DNA from: Rugalucina vietnamica
Lineage: Eukaryota; Mollusca; Bivalvia; Lucinida; Lucinidae
Direction of reading: 5' to 3'
Assembly (NCBI GenBank): GCA_964017185.1
Contig: OZ024872.1
Coordinates: forward strand, 56,041,817-56,105,816
Length of the DNA: 64,000 nt
The position numbers and the translations under genes are program-made. Positions 23,648-35,339 of the stretch are shown here, piece after piece (position 1 is the first letter of the stretch; every line of letters begins with the position of its first letter). The notes beneath the pieces are model-generated. The model had not been told where the DNA came from, searched no databases, and worked only from the letters and a program-made list of their open reading frames with translations.

Positions 23648-23760
23648 CCCGGGATTTCCACTACCTCGACAGTCCCTGGATGTGGATGTGGTGTGGGAAC
23701 AAATTTGCGTTTTCAACACATTTTCGAGGTAGCTCCCCTGATGCTCACCCGTGTATAATG
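23570..23760 (+). repeat. unit X, right inverted copy
   Basis: From the palindrome outward it reads GGGATTTCCACTACCTCGAC, then AACACATTTTCGAGGTAGC, the inverse of 20640-20794. The nature of the unit is unknown. Confidence 0.65.
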
Positions 23761-23833
23761 ACGAGGAACATCAGAATAATTGGACCAATTCACACCAATT
23801 AGCTCATAAAGTTTCTCTACGTGGACTGCATAT

Positions 23834-25341
23834 GGCTAAAACACAATCAGGGTGGACATTTGGGTTTCACTTTTGTCAAAAAATGAATTTTTAAATTAAA
23901 GTGGGGCATATTTGGATGGCATTTTTGTTATCCAAGACATCTTGTAGGTGCAAAAACGCAGAAATTTTCATTTTCTTTTCAGGCTTTCAAAATTTTTTTA
24001 CCATACCTATGCCCCTAGGGCTTAGGGGCCTACATATTTGAAAATATAACATGCATAATGGCTAATGCAATTTATCTTGTATTGAGTATTTTTACTTTTG
24101 GGACACATTTATGACTTTTAATGATGTTCTTGTTTGTTTACAACCCAAAACATATTGAGATAAGCTTAAAATGATCATTTTAAGCAAACAACAAAAATGG
24201 GGGCTACGGACACGACAGGGCTATGGATAGTTACCACGATATCTGATGAAACCATTCCGCTAGCCACAAAATGTTTATTATAAAACGTTTAATGGCTGGA
24301 CCCGCAAATGAAAGTGAAGGTCATGTTTATATTGACCATTGTTAACATACTTTAATAGGGGCTTGAAAATAGGCGGCTTCGGAAACAACATTTACATGGT
24401 GTTACAAAATTGCATCTGGCAGATTCCACAATCACTTTATCATGTTTATATTCAATAAGGGCTTTTCCATCAAAATTCAAAAAGTATCTTAGGCTTAATA
24501 TGGCATTTGTGATTTTATATTTTGCTGTTAAGTTTGGAAGCCCCTGATTTGGGGATATTAAAAAAGCCAAAATGTATAACAAAGGGCTACTTTTAAGAAA
24601 AGCTCTTGGGAATTTATACAAAGGCAAGTACCAATGTATTTATCACCTCAGATAAGAGTTAGGGTATTCCTTTTGAATTTCTGACATAAGCTTATTGGCT
24701 AAAAATGAAATTATAATAGCTTGTGCCTTGTTAAATAATAGAAATTTTGAAGTGAAACTTTATGACACTCAAAAAATGGCCCAATTTTAGCCTTTTGACT
24801 AGGCAGTAAACCGTTCCTCTACTAATAACCCACATTATACTATATATCACTGGAAAGGTTGTGAAATTTCCTATATAGCTATGACAATAACGCACCAGGG
24901 CAAAATACTGGCGTATAACATGTATTCTAATGCACTTGAGAATGTAACGCGGCGTCTGATTGGATAACGTCAAAACCTTGTGACGGTATATTCTGCGATA
25001 TACCGTCGGAAACCCAACGTCATGAGCAACGTCGCTTGTGATTGGTTAACGTCGTGTTTTTCGTCGCTGGTGACGCTCACGTTTCGCAAAAAACAATGCA
25101 TTTTTTCGATGTTTATAGTTAAAAAGTACATTAGAATTGGGATAACAATATTCAAATTTTTCATTTGGGGTGGTATATCGTCGGATATACGGTCGGAAAT
25201 CATGTTTTACGGCTCCGCTGACGCGTCGCCGTAAAACAAAATTTCCGACCGTATATCCGACGATATACCGCCCCAAATGAAAAATTTGAATACAGTTATC
25301 CCCTAATTTTGTGAAATGTCCACCCTGATTGTGTTTTAGCC
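23834..25341. mobile_element. TIR element R11 (1.5 kb)
   Basis: The ends are GGCTAAAACACAATCAGGGT and, inverted, ACCCTGATTGTGTTTTAGCC, a match of about 28 bp. I see no clear target duplication. A long palindrome fills the right end (25128-25311). A 91-codon minus-strand frame at 24352-24627 has no recognisable motif. A deleted relative lies at 9854-9995. Confidence 0.7.
25128..25311. repeat. ~184-bp palindrome in R11
   Basis: Arms of about 84 bp (25128-25212 and 25229-25311) pair with few mismatches. They contain GGTATATCGTCGGATATACG and TTCAAATTTTTCATTTGGGG. The 16-bp loop is rich in CpG. Confidence 0.88.
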
Positions 25342-25463
25342 GATAGTAAGGTGTTAATCAATTTGATAAGGTTGTGTACGATGTGCGTCGCCGCCAACAC
25401 CTGGGTAGACAGATACATCTCATCTAAACATCACTAATTAAGCGAGAGAGCCACCTGTTAATT

Positions 25464-27195
25464 TTATTAGCTCACATGAGCCGAAGGCTCACAAGGTGAG
25501 CTTATAGTATGGTAGTCGAGCTGGCGTCCGTGGGTTTGTCCGTCCGTCCGTGCATTCACACTTTCAATCTTGAATATCTCTAAGACAACAAGGCCAATCG
25601 CAATCAAATTTAATCTGAAGCATCATTGAGGAGGGGGAAAGGTTGCATTAGGTTTTGGGCCAGGTGGGTTTAGAACTCTGGTTTCCATGGCAACAGATAG
25701 CTCCCATTGAGTTATAATTGGGAAAATGTTGTGGCCACTCTAGCAACTTCATTTTTGATTGATCTTCTTCATTCTTGGGAATAACAAGGGCAACCATAAT
25801 ATCTCGGATGAGTTCGAATTTCGGCTAGGTTCGACCTCAGATTGCGGAGTTATCTGCCCTTGAGCGTCTGGAAAAATCCCCATAGACTTATAAAGGGAAA
25901 AATGTTGTGGCTACTATAGCTAGCACCATTATTTTTTCAGTGGATTTTCTTCATTCTTGCAGGTAACAAGGACAACTATAATATCTCAGATGGATTCGAA
26001 TTTCAGCTAGATCCGACCTCTGACTGTGGAGTTAGCTGCCCTTAAGTGATTGAAAAATCATTATTTTGTGTTGTGGCCACTCTCTAAGCACCTTCAATTT
26101 TGATCAGATCTTCTTCATACTTGGAAGTAACAAGGATGGCCATAACATCTCAGTTGAGTTCGAATTTCTGCCAGATCCGACCCTTGACTGCAGAGTTATC
26201 TGCCCTTGACTGTGTGAAAAATCTATATTTTGTGTTGTGGCCACTCTAGCGCCTTCATTTTTATTCAGATATTCCTTATTCTTAGAAGTAACAAGGAGAT
26301 CTATAACATCGTGAATGAGTTCGAATTATGACCAGATCCAACCTCTGATTGCAGAGTTATCTGCCCTTGAGTGTTTGAAAAATCAGTATTTTGTGTTGTG
26401 GCCACTCTAGCGCTTTAATTTTGATCGGATCTTCCTCATACTTTAAAGTATCAAGGACTTCTATAACATCTTGGATGAGTTTGAATTTCAGCCAGATCCG
26501 AACCTTGACTGCAGAGTTATCTGCCCTTGACTGTGTGAAAAATCAATATTTAGTGTTGTGGCCACTCTAGCGCCTTCATTTTTCTTCGGATCTTCTTTAT
26601 TCTTGGAAGTGACAAAGACGTCTATAAAATCTCGGATTAGTTTGAATTTTGACCAGATCCGACCTCTGACTGCGGAGTTATCTGCCCTTGAGTGTATGAA
26701 AAATCAATATTTTGTGTTGTGGCCACTCTAGAATCTTTGTTTTTTCAGTGGACCTTCTGCATTCTTGCAGGTTACAAGAATAACTACAATATCTCGGATG
26801 AGTTAGAATTTCGGCCAGATCTGACCTCTGACTGTGGAGTTAGCTGCCCTTTATAGTCTTTGAAAAATCAATATTTTGTATTGTGGCCACTCTTAGACTA
26901 AGCACCTTTAATTTTGATCGGATCTTCTTCATTCTTGGAAGAAACAAGGATAACCATAACATCTTGGATGAGTTTGAATTTGAGCCAGATTGGACCCTGG
27001 ACTGCGGAGTTAGCTGCCCTTGAATGTTTGAAAAATCAATTTTTAGTGTTGTGGCCACTCCAGCATCTTCAATTTTGATCAGATCTTCAAAAAAAACAAA
27101 AAACAAAACAAAACAAAAAAAAAAACACACTTTGTCCAGTGACTGTACTTGTTGACTCTCAGGTGAGCGATCATTGCCCTTGGGCTACTTGTTGA
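25464..27195 (+). mobile_element. Helentron-like element R2, copy c (divergent units)
   Basis: It has the R2 5' hairpin and a GTCC tract. Inside are about eight units of ~163 bp of a different type, each with TTGTGTTGTGGCCACTCTAG, GATCTTCTTCATTCTTGG and GTTATCTGCCCTTGA. The 3' end is CAGGTGAGCG with a weaker hairpin, GCCCTTGGGC. So the ends are conserved while the unit sequence has been replaced. Confidence 0.75.
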
Positions 27196-27367
27196 TGAGG
27201 CGTTTTTATTGACGTCGTTATATAATGGGAAAAATGAAAGTTGCAGATTTTTTTTTCTCTTTGCAGATATTTGAATTTTGTTTCTGCAGAAATGCTTATT
27301 GGGTAGTCCACTATTTTAGCTTCATATGACTTTCTTCACAATCGATAATACTGATTTGCTGCTGTGG

Positions 27368-27655
27368 GGCTGATAAAGGGTAACTATTAATAAAATATTT
27401 AAAAAATCTTCTCAGAAACTATGAGGGGATGAAGCCTGTACTTGGTATGTGCATGTTTCTGACATAAGCCTTTACATAAATTATTAAATTTGTTCCAGTT
27501 GGATAAGAACTGTGGTTGCTATGGCAACTTGTGCTGTTGCTATAGCAACTTATGCTTCCCAATAAAGGTGAGTATTCAAGGTCAAGGTCATTTCATTATG
27601 GCTAAATGCTCCAAGGTGAGGGTTCAGGTGAGCGTTCTCATGACCAATGGTCAGT
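27368..27655 (+). repeat. 3' fragment of an R2 element
   Basis: AAGGTCAAGGTCATTTCATT and CAGGTGAGCGTTCTCATGAC, then CCAATGGTCAG, match the 3' end of R2a (17.05-17.14 kb). The 5' part is missing. Confidence 0.65.
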
Positions 27656-28142
27656 TTCATTATGCGTCACAATTTAAAAAAGGCAATTTGAATTATATTT
27701 CCAGATCTGGAAAACAGTCGGCATGTCACAGGAGACCTGACTAGAGTTATAAGTAAAATATTCCATTGCCACTTTGATTTCTGAGGCTAAAAGATCTGAC
27801 CATATCTTCACAACTCCTGTGTGTCCTGAATTATGTGAGTATATAGAACATATATATATATATGTATATATAATCGAGCCGAGTAGCATCATTAAAAAGC
27901 AAGCTGTCTTTGGAGACAAAAAAAGCCTGTACAGTAACAGAAGAAAACTAGATGCTTGAAATTTCAGATTGAGAAGTATAGTACTATCTGTGAAGATAAA
28001 AGGAGTTGATCTGTGCCTTTGTTTTCACAAATTCACATATGTAAAATGATGCAACTCAGTTAATCCTGTGGGACTTATAGCATGGGAGAAAGCATAGTTA
28101 CAGTCTTAGCTTGTACAAATTAGAGAAAATTTAATAATATTT
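27656..28142. other. no gene seen
   Basis: AT-rich with a (TA)n stretch near 27852-27870. Short overlapping frames on both strands only. Confidence 0.5.
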
Positions 28143-28872
28143 TTATTATCGCACCTGCTTATAGCAGGGTGCGATATAGGAGTCCAAATTTCCGTTCGTC
28201 TATCCGTTTGTTCGTCTGTACGTCCGTCTGTCAACATTTACGTCGAAGTTTCTTTTTCTCTACATCAGTGATAGCTGCGAGTCTAAAATCTTGCATATTA
28301 ATTGTCCTTGACATACCCTTCAAGTATGCACCTTGACCCAGTGCCCTTGACCTATATTTTACAGTCTATTGACTTTGTTAATTTTTATGTTGAAGCTTGC
28401 TTTTCTCTGCATCAGTGACAGCTGTGAGTGTGATACCTTGCATAGTACATGCAATTAATTGTCCTTGGCATACCCTTCAAGCACGCACCTTGACCAAGTG
28501 CCCTTAACCTATATTACACCGTCCAGTGACTTTGTTAATAACTTTGTTATGTTGAAGTTAAGTTTTCTCTGCACTTGTGATAGCTCTGTGAGTCTCAAAT
28601 CTTGCATAGTAATTGACCTTGACATACCCTTCAAGCATGCACATTGACCAAGTGCCCTTGACCTATATTTCACGGTACTGACTTTGTAAATTTTTACGTC
28701 AAAGTTAGGTTTTCTCTGCACCTGTGATAGCTGTGAGTGTGAAACCTTGGATAGTTGTTGTCCTTTGCATACCCTTTAAGCGCAAAACTTGACCTGGTGC
28801 ATTCGACCTATATTTCACATTTAAGTATTTTGCCCGATGCAGGTGCGATATCAACCTCTGCGGCGTTCTTGT
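28143..28872 (+). mobile_element. Helentron-like element R1, copy b
   Basis: 5' hairpin TATCGCACCTGC/GCAGGGTGCGATA, CGTC-rich tract, about four ~148-bp units, and 3' end GCAGGTGCGATATC with CTCTGCGGCG (hairpin partly lost). It is more diverged than copies a and c. Confidence 0.72.
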
Positions 28873-28972
28873 TGTAACAGTCCTTTCCCCGACCCCTATT
28901 TTAGGGGAAGGGTCGTAACTAATGTGGTGAGCACTTGTGACCCAACCCCATTGTATTATATGCAATTAAATA

Positions 28973-28978
<6 letters not shown>

Positions 28979-29016
<38 letters not shown>
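28979..29016. repeat. poly(A) tract
   Basis: Thirty-eight consecutive A, then GAGAAGAAG. It may be a retroposon tail, but no body is recognised upstream beyond R1b. Confidence 0.9.
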
Positions 29017-29021
<5 letters not shown>

Positions 29022-30232
29022 GAAGAAAAAACAGTCTTTTCAAAGTTGACAAAACTCAATATGAATTTGAATATTTAAGAAATTTTGCAATGTAACAAAT
29101 GATGTACCGTATATAATTTTGATTTCTGAATCATTTAAATGGTGCCAGTAAAATACTTCCCAAACAACATGACTTTGTAGTATATACTATAGATCAATGA
29201 AGATAGTCTAATAGATTGTACACTGGCACTAAATTGAAAAGAAATGAAAATTATATACATTATGCATGACCAATTGCAATTTCTAAATTTCTAAATGTAG
29301 GGATTCTTTTAACCAGCACCATTTTATATGCTGTTCAGATGAAACTTGCTGCTATTGTTGCTAAACAATTACAGCTCCGTTTCATAAGTTTAGTATTTGT
29401 TTCATTTCATATGTAATGGCATAGCAGTTTCCATACTTGAAGCTTGGCCAAATTTTATTGGGTGTTTGCAGATTTGAACAGATTTCGCTAAGTCAATCCT
29501 AAAACATAGAATTATTCACTGATTGTAACAATTTAGATTTTGATTGATTCATAAAGAGATAATAACACATAAAATACGATGAATGAAATAACATAACTTC
29601 TGTGACACAAATATCAATGTTAACATTGATTTCTCACATTACAGGACAGCTTGAACTAAAAATTTATTCCAATAACATGACAGAGCGTCCAGGAGAATAC
29701 ACCTTACATACATGTAATATTTGGTCTACCCTATGTACAGTTGAGGTTATTGAAGCTTGAAATCTTGCATCCTACTAGACTGCCTTACCTTGTTTGAACT
29801 GTCGTTTCGCCATTTTGTGTCTCAATACCTTTTCGAGCGGCTTTCTTTGGATCAAATATTTATATTCAACTGTAAGAGCAGTGTTATTTGTAAAAACAAA
29901 CGGTTGTGTGTGTAATTATGTAACAAACGCTGATTGATTGTATAATCTGGTGTACCATGGCTATTTTGGTGCAATATTTCAAGCTTCAATAAACTTGATT
30001 AGTTGAATATACACAGGGTAGATCAAATATTATGTTAGGTGTAGTATGCCGGGTGATATGCCAATTTAACGATATAATCTGTTTTTGGTTAAAACTTTCT
30101 TGAAGTGTATGAAACCAATGCTAAAGTTGATATTTGTTTCCGTGAAGTTATGATATTTCGTCATTTTAATGTGTTACCATTGATAAATCAATCGATTAAA
30201 ATCTAAATGTTACAATCAGTGAATAGTTTTAT

Positions 30233-31927
30233 TAGCTCACCTGAGCCGAAGGCTCACAGGTGAGCTTATAGTATACCCATGCTCCGGCGTCCGTCCGTCC
30301 GTCGTCCGTCCGTCGTTCACATTTTCAAAGATCTTCTCCTCTGAAACTGCTTGGCCAATCAAAGCCAAACTTCATGTGGAGCATCCTTAGGAAGGGGGAA
30401 CGAAAGTGTACATAAATGGTCCTGGTCACATGACCAAGATGGCCGCCATGGCTATAAATAGCAAAAACCTTTAAAAATCTTCTTCTCCAGAACCAGTGGG
30501 CCGATTTCCACGAAACTTGGTATGTAGCATGGGGGACGTGGGCCCATCATAGTTTATATAAATCATGACCCTAGCAGCCTTCTCATTAGCAGGCGGCAGG
30601 AGGCTAAATTGCCTTCTATTATGAATGTTCAGCCTCCTACTTTTCATATATTCACAGTGTATTTCTTTTAAATGACCCTATTTTTGCCTTCTACTTGAAG
30701 TTTTCAGCCTGTTACTTCAAAAGTTAGTGAAAAGGCTGCCCTAGGATGACCTTGACCTATTTTACGGCAAGGTCAACTTAGGTCGCCAATGCATTTGAAT
30801 GGGAAAAATGGTAAATTGCTATTTAATGGGTAAAACTTACTGGGAATATGCAAATGGACAGAAGATTAATGTTAATGGAAAATTTTAGCCCCTGGGGGGT
30901 TGTCTGCCCCTGCCCCGGGGCTATCTACATGTATATTTCCATAATAATGTTACATCTTCTCCCCTGAAACTGCATGGCCAATCAAAGCCAAACTTCATAT
31001 GGAGCATTCTTGGGAAGGGGGAAAGAAAGTTTATATAAATGGTCAAGGTCACATGACCAAGATGGCCGCCATGGCTATAAATAGAAAAAAAAAACCTTTA
31101 AAAATCTTCTTCTTCAGAACCAGAAGGCCAATGATTTTGAAACTTGGTGTGAAGCATCAGTGACTGGAGCTCTACAAAATTTATATAAATCATGACCCTG
31201 GGATGACCTTGACATATTTTACGGCAAGGTCAACATAGGTCGCTCATGCATTTGAATGGGGAAAAGTGTTAAAATGTCATTTGTAGGGAAAAACTTGCAG
31301 GAAATAGGCAAATGGACTTAAGATTGATGATTCTGAAAAAATTTGGACCCCAGGGGTATGTCAGCCCCCACCCCGGGGCAATATACATGTATATTACAGT
31401 GATATTCAAAGATCTTCTTCTCTGAAACTGCTTGGCCAATCAAAGCCAAACTTTATGAGGAGCATTGTTAGGAAGTGGGAATGAAAGTATATATAAATGG
31501 TCATGGTCACATGACCAAGATGGCTGCCATGGCTATAAACAACAGAAACCTTTAAAAATTTTTTCCTCCAGAACCAGAAGGCCTATGATTTTGAAACTTG
31601 GCATGAAGCATCAGGCAATGGAGCTCTACAAAGTTTATATAAATAGTGACCCTTTAATGACCTTGACTTATTTTACGGCAAGGTCAACTTAGGTCGCCCA
31701 TGCATTTGAATGGGGAAAATTGTTAAAATGTCATTTGAAGGGCAAAACTTGCAGTAAATTGGCAAATGGACTGCAGTTTTATGTTTTCAAAAAGAAATTG
31801 ACTCCAGGGGTTGCTCTGACCAAGCCCTGGGGTTATGTAGATGGATATTACCATTCTAGTCAAACAAGTTTATTGGTATATATCTCGGGTTTCAGGTGAG
31901 CGTTTACAGGACCATTGGTCCTCTGGT
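30233..31927 (+). mobile_element. Helentron-like element R2, copy d
   Basis: 5' hairpin, (CGTCC)n, about three units of ~450 bp, and 3' end CAGGTGAGCG with AGGACCATTGGTCCT. The foldback arm it interrupts gives its exact borders. The flanks AGTTTT and TTAAG show no target duplication of three or more bases, as expected for Helitron-type insertion. One unit has gained a 164-bp MITE. Confidence 0.82.
30575..30738. mobile_element. 164-bp MITE inside R2d
   Basis: Ends CAGCCTTCTCATTA and, inverted, TTAGTGAAAAGGCTG, flanked by perfect CCCTAG repeats (30569-30574 and 30739-30744). Sibling R2 units are uninterrupted here (CATGACCCTGGGATGACC). Confidence 0.8.
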
Positions 31928-32088
31928 GTATTAAGTTTGACATAACAAAATCCGTTGAAATCTGCAAACACCCAATAACATTTGGCCAAGCTTCAAGTAC
32001 GGGTACTGCTATGCCATTACTTATGAAACATTATAAATCGGTATGTACTAAACTTATGAAATGGAGCTGTATATAATGACCTATGATT

Positions 32089-33441
32089 TTAGCTCACCTG
32101 AGTGAGGTGCTCATGTGAGCTTAAACAGCAGTCACACAGTAGCGTATAAGTGAAACGCGTGCCAGCGTGTAGAAAAAATAGCGAAATTCCACATACGCCA
32201 GACGCACATCGGAAACACGTTAAAAACTCGCTACAAGTGCGTTGGGTACGCTTGGTGTACGTCCGGTGCGCGTCGCTGTACATCGCTAAAAGTCTCTGGG
32301 TGTTTCGCACGTGTTTGGGCTCAAAATGTTTTTAAACATGCTTAAAAATTTTCTAGAAGCTCGGCGTGTCTCGGGTGTGTGACTTATACGTCCCAATTAA
32401 CTTGATTAAGTTACAGGTGGTTGAATACGCTCTGAACGCACTTGGAGTGCGTTTGAGGCAAGCCAGTGTATGTTACATGTGCGTTCCGATTTCATTAGAT
32501 GTTACTTCAGTAGCTTGCCCTATAAGTGTGTGTGAAACACACTTTGAACTTTCGATGCGCGTCTGTAGCGCGTGGTACCAGTTAGCGTGTCTAGGACTTA
32601 TCACAACCGTACTCAAAAACTTGGAGATTTTTTATACGTCCGGCACTCGCCTCAGTCACGGGCTAATGTGTAACTGCTAAAGCGAGTTAAAAGAAATTAA
32701 TTTTTATATGTCCAAAGTCTTCATACGCCCGGCGAGTGTTTGGATTATACGCTACTATATGACTGCTGTTTTAGCTGAGGTAGGATAGGGTCCGTCATCT
32801 GTCCACCATTTTCACAGATCTTCTCCTTTAAACGTGCTAAAACCACTTTGACAATCAAGGCCATGTAGCACTTATAGGAAAGGGGAAAGTGTATAAAAAT
32901 AATCCAGGACAAATGACAAAGGCAATTTCCATGGCCATATATGGTGAAAACTAAAATCTTCTCCAGAACCCAAGTCTTATGATCATGAAACTTGTCATGT
33001 AGCAGCTGCATCATGGAATACAGAACTAAAATGTGTAAATAAATAATGCACTTTGATGACCAGCCATATGAAAATAATCTTCTTCTCTGAAACCACAAGA
33101 CACAAAGCTTGTATATTTAGTATGTAGCAATCTTATTTGATGCTTTATATAACCCCCCCCCCTTGATCATGCCCATGTGGTTCAAAATGGTCCCACCCAA
33201 GGGGAAATAATCTCCTATATTTATACTACAATGAAGAAAACAATAATATCCAGAAACATTCTCTTAACCGTGAGTTTTTCATATTTTATGTGAAGCAGTG
33301 TGAAGTAATCTTCTTTCTAAATTCTGCCACCCATGCCCCTGGGGTCCAAACAGGCCAAGCCCCAGAGCCCAGGGTCATTAGCTCCCTTACAAATAAAACT
33401 GTCCAGATTAGGCGAGCGTTTACAGGACCACTGGTCCTCTT
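32089..33441 (+). mobile_element. Helentron-like element R2, copy e (interrupted)
   Basis: It starts AGCTCACCTGAG, and the hairpin is cut after GTGAGCTTA by the element at 32124-32770. It resumes with TTAGCTGAGGTAGGATAGGG. It ends near 33430 with the hairpin AGGACCACTGGTCCT and CTTGTTTGTG. Only about two degraded units remain. Confidence 0.7.
32124..32770. mobile_element. PIF/Harbinger-like non-autonomous element
   Basis: Ends AACAGCAGTCACACAGTAGC and, inverted, GCTACTATATGACTGCTGTT, with TTA on both sides (32121-32123 and 32771-32773). A TTA/TWA duplication is the hallmark of PIF/Harbinger, so the class is likely but not proven. The inside is rich in CpG-containing words such as GTGCGTT and GCGCGT, and lacks a convincing ORF. 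Confidence 0.7.
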
Positions 33442-33553
33442 GTTTGTGTTTCACTATATTTCTGTATTTCTGGTCCAGGCTGGAAATTCCAAAAACAGGA
33501 TTTTGTATAATAGCACTATAAACCCTGATCTTCCTAATTATCAAGATGTTACA

Positions 33554-34117
33554 GCCCCTTTCACTCGAGATTGCCGTTTGAGCATTTAAATCAATCAAAT
33601 TTGTTCACTCGAGTTTGCCGTTTGTTTGTAAATCAGGTAACTTTTTATTCTATTTTAGAACTGAAACAGTGTCCGGCAGGTGCCAGGTGTTCTTAAAATC
33701 TATTCAGCATTTATCTATAGGTAATGATGTCACCTCTTCTGATAAAAACATTGTAATTGCTTGGTTAAAGCACATTTTTATTTCAAAATTCTTTGTACAA
33801 CATATACAATGCATATTAAGAACACACATTTGTAACAGGATAGAGACAAAAGCAAAATTTTATCAATTTAAGCAGTTACCTGATCGGTATCTACATGGCA
33901 AAAATTCCACATAGGAAGTTAAAAATTTCACTTGAGTTTGCCATTTTTAAAGGTCATTTAATAGTTTGAAGCTGTCACTCAAATCAGCAGATCAATCAAT
34001 CCAGATGTCTTTGAGGACAACATGAAAAGAAACTCGGAACACATGGTCTTCTTGTGTGAACACATGGTCTTCTTGTGTGATGCAAATGCTCAAACGGCAA
34101 ACTCGAGTGAAAGGGGC
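33554..34117. mobile_element. TIR element with CACTCGAG ends
   Basis: Ends GCCCCTTTCACTCGAG and, inverted, CTCGAGTGAAAGGGGC, a match of about 33 bp through TTGCCGTTTGAGCATTT. Partial copies of the end lie inside at 33606 and 33930. A perfect 20-bp tandem (AACACATGGTCTTCTTGTGT) sits at 34039-34079. No target duplication is clear. Confidence 0.65.
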
Positions 34118-34209
34118 CATATTGTGATTGACAATGATGATTTGCCATGATGTGTCTGTCATAAGTCTTCTGCATTTCATAATAAAAGTTAAAACATTTA
34201 ATTATTGCA

Positions 34210-34417
34210 GGTGTAAAGTAATGATCACTGACAGAATTCAGCATGGACTTCAGCTTTTCAATGTGAGAAAAAGATCAACATCTAAACCCAACAGATTTGT
34301 CCTAATAGAAGAAAGTATATGTATATGGTGGAAAAGAGAAAACAATGTGTTATTGACCATGTTTGCTCCTGAGTTCTTGCTTGGACTTGAGTCAAGATAC
34401 AGATTTCTCAACATCTA
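34210..34417 (+). CDS. exon-like segment (unrecognised)
   Basis: After an acceptor-like ATTTAATTATTGCAG, an open frame runs to a stop at 34415-34417. It includes ITDRIQHGLQLFNVRKRS, NRFVLIEESICIWWKREN and MFAPEFLLGLES. The residue mix looks like real protein, but I cannot match it to a family. A shorter exon-like piece upstream (33657-33720, GT donor GTAATG) is in an incompatible phase. It could be a terminal exon of a gene fragment trapped in the 36-kb element, or chance. Confidence 0.25.
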
Positions 34418-34707
34418 GATTATTCCAGCTTCTCCGAGATTGAAGACAGCAGAAAAGTGACAAGTGTAATTTTGACGATGATATTAGACATGTTTCTTTA
34501 CACCATGCCTGTTAGTTCATAATGATCTGTTAAGATTCTAGATCTGTCAGAAATTAACAAGTCTTTCTAATAAGCGCAATACGAGATCTTTGTTAATCCA
34601 GTTTTTAACTCAGTAAACTCACCTGAGCAGAAGGCTCACAGGTTAGCTTATAGGATAGGCTGGCATCCGGCGTCAGTCGACATCCATCCACAATTTCAAA
34701 GACAAAT

Positions 34708-34943
34708 GAGCCGCCACATGGGAAAACCAACAGAGTCTGCATAGGCGAAAACAAAGGTGCAGATCAGCTTCGCAGATAATGCGAAGCTGATCAGCGCCTT
34801 TGTTTTCGCAACTCGGATAGTACAATTCCTCTTCTACTTAAATCAGAAATTTCAAGCTTCTAGCTCTTTTCTGTACTTGTACAAGTGGGTTTGTGCCAGA
34901 CCTGTTCGGAAACCACATTGTTGGTTTTCCCGCGAGGCGGCTC
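34708..34943. mobile_element. MITE family R3 (best-kept copy)
   Basis: It is 236 bp with ends GAGCCGCCACATGGGAAAAC and, inverted, GTTTTCCCGCGAGGCGGCTC. AAAT flanks both sides. Near the left end is a long hairpin: GCGAAAACAAAGG...GATCAGCTTCGC / GCGAAGCTGATC...CCTTTGTTTTCGC. Other copies: 1112-1332, 36941-37129, 54115-54275, 55075-55325, 55465-55690 and 58822-59055. Confidence 0.85.
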
Positions 34944-35339
34944 AAATATTTCTGAATCAAGCCGGCCGATCTTGATAAAATTTTATGTGAACCATCACTG
35001 GGTAGGGGGATTGACTGCATTAGGTTTTTGGAGCAGATTGTATCAAAATTGTGGTTTCCATGGCAACAGATAGCTCCCATAGACTTACAATGGGAAAAAC
35101 ATAAAAAAAAAATCACAAGGCCCAGAGCTTCAATATTTTGTATGTAGCAATGTTTGGTAGTCCCCTTCATCAATCCTGCCAACCATGTACCTGGGGTCCA
35201 AATTGACCATGCTCCAGGGATGTCCATGTGTGCTGTAGGCTTATAGTGGGAAAAATCTTCTAACTCTAAAACCACAAGACTTAGAGCTTGTGTATTTAGC
35301 ATGTAACAGTGTTTATTGGTACCCTTCATAAAAAGGTAC

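Larger units (their letters stand above)
29371..32070. mobile_element. foldback element F2, interrupted by R2d
   Basis: The left arm is 29371-29772. The right arm is 29971-30232 plus 31928-32070, split by R2d. Arm lengths then agree (402 and 405 bp). Shared text includes ATGGCATAGCAGT, CTTGAAGCTTGGCCAAA, TTCACTGATTGTAACA and GAAGCTTGAAAT. The ~200-bp loop is non-coding. Confidence 0.82.

Noticed and set aside
28143..28872. Minus-strand ORFs at 28.5-28.9 kb
   Set aside because: They translate R1 units; similar fragments arise in R1c at 38.5 kb.
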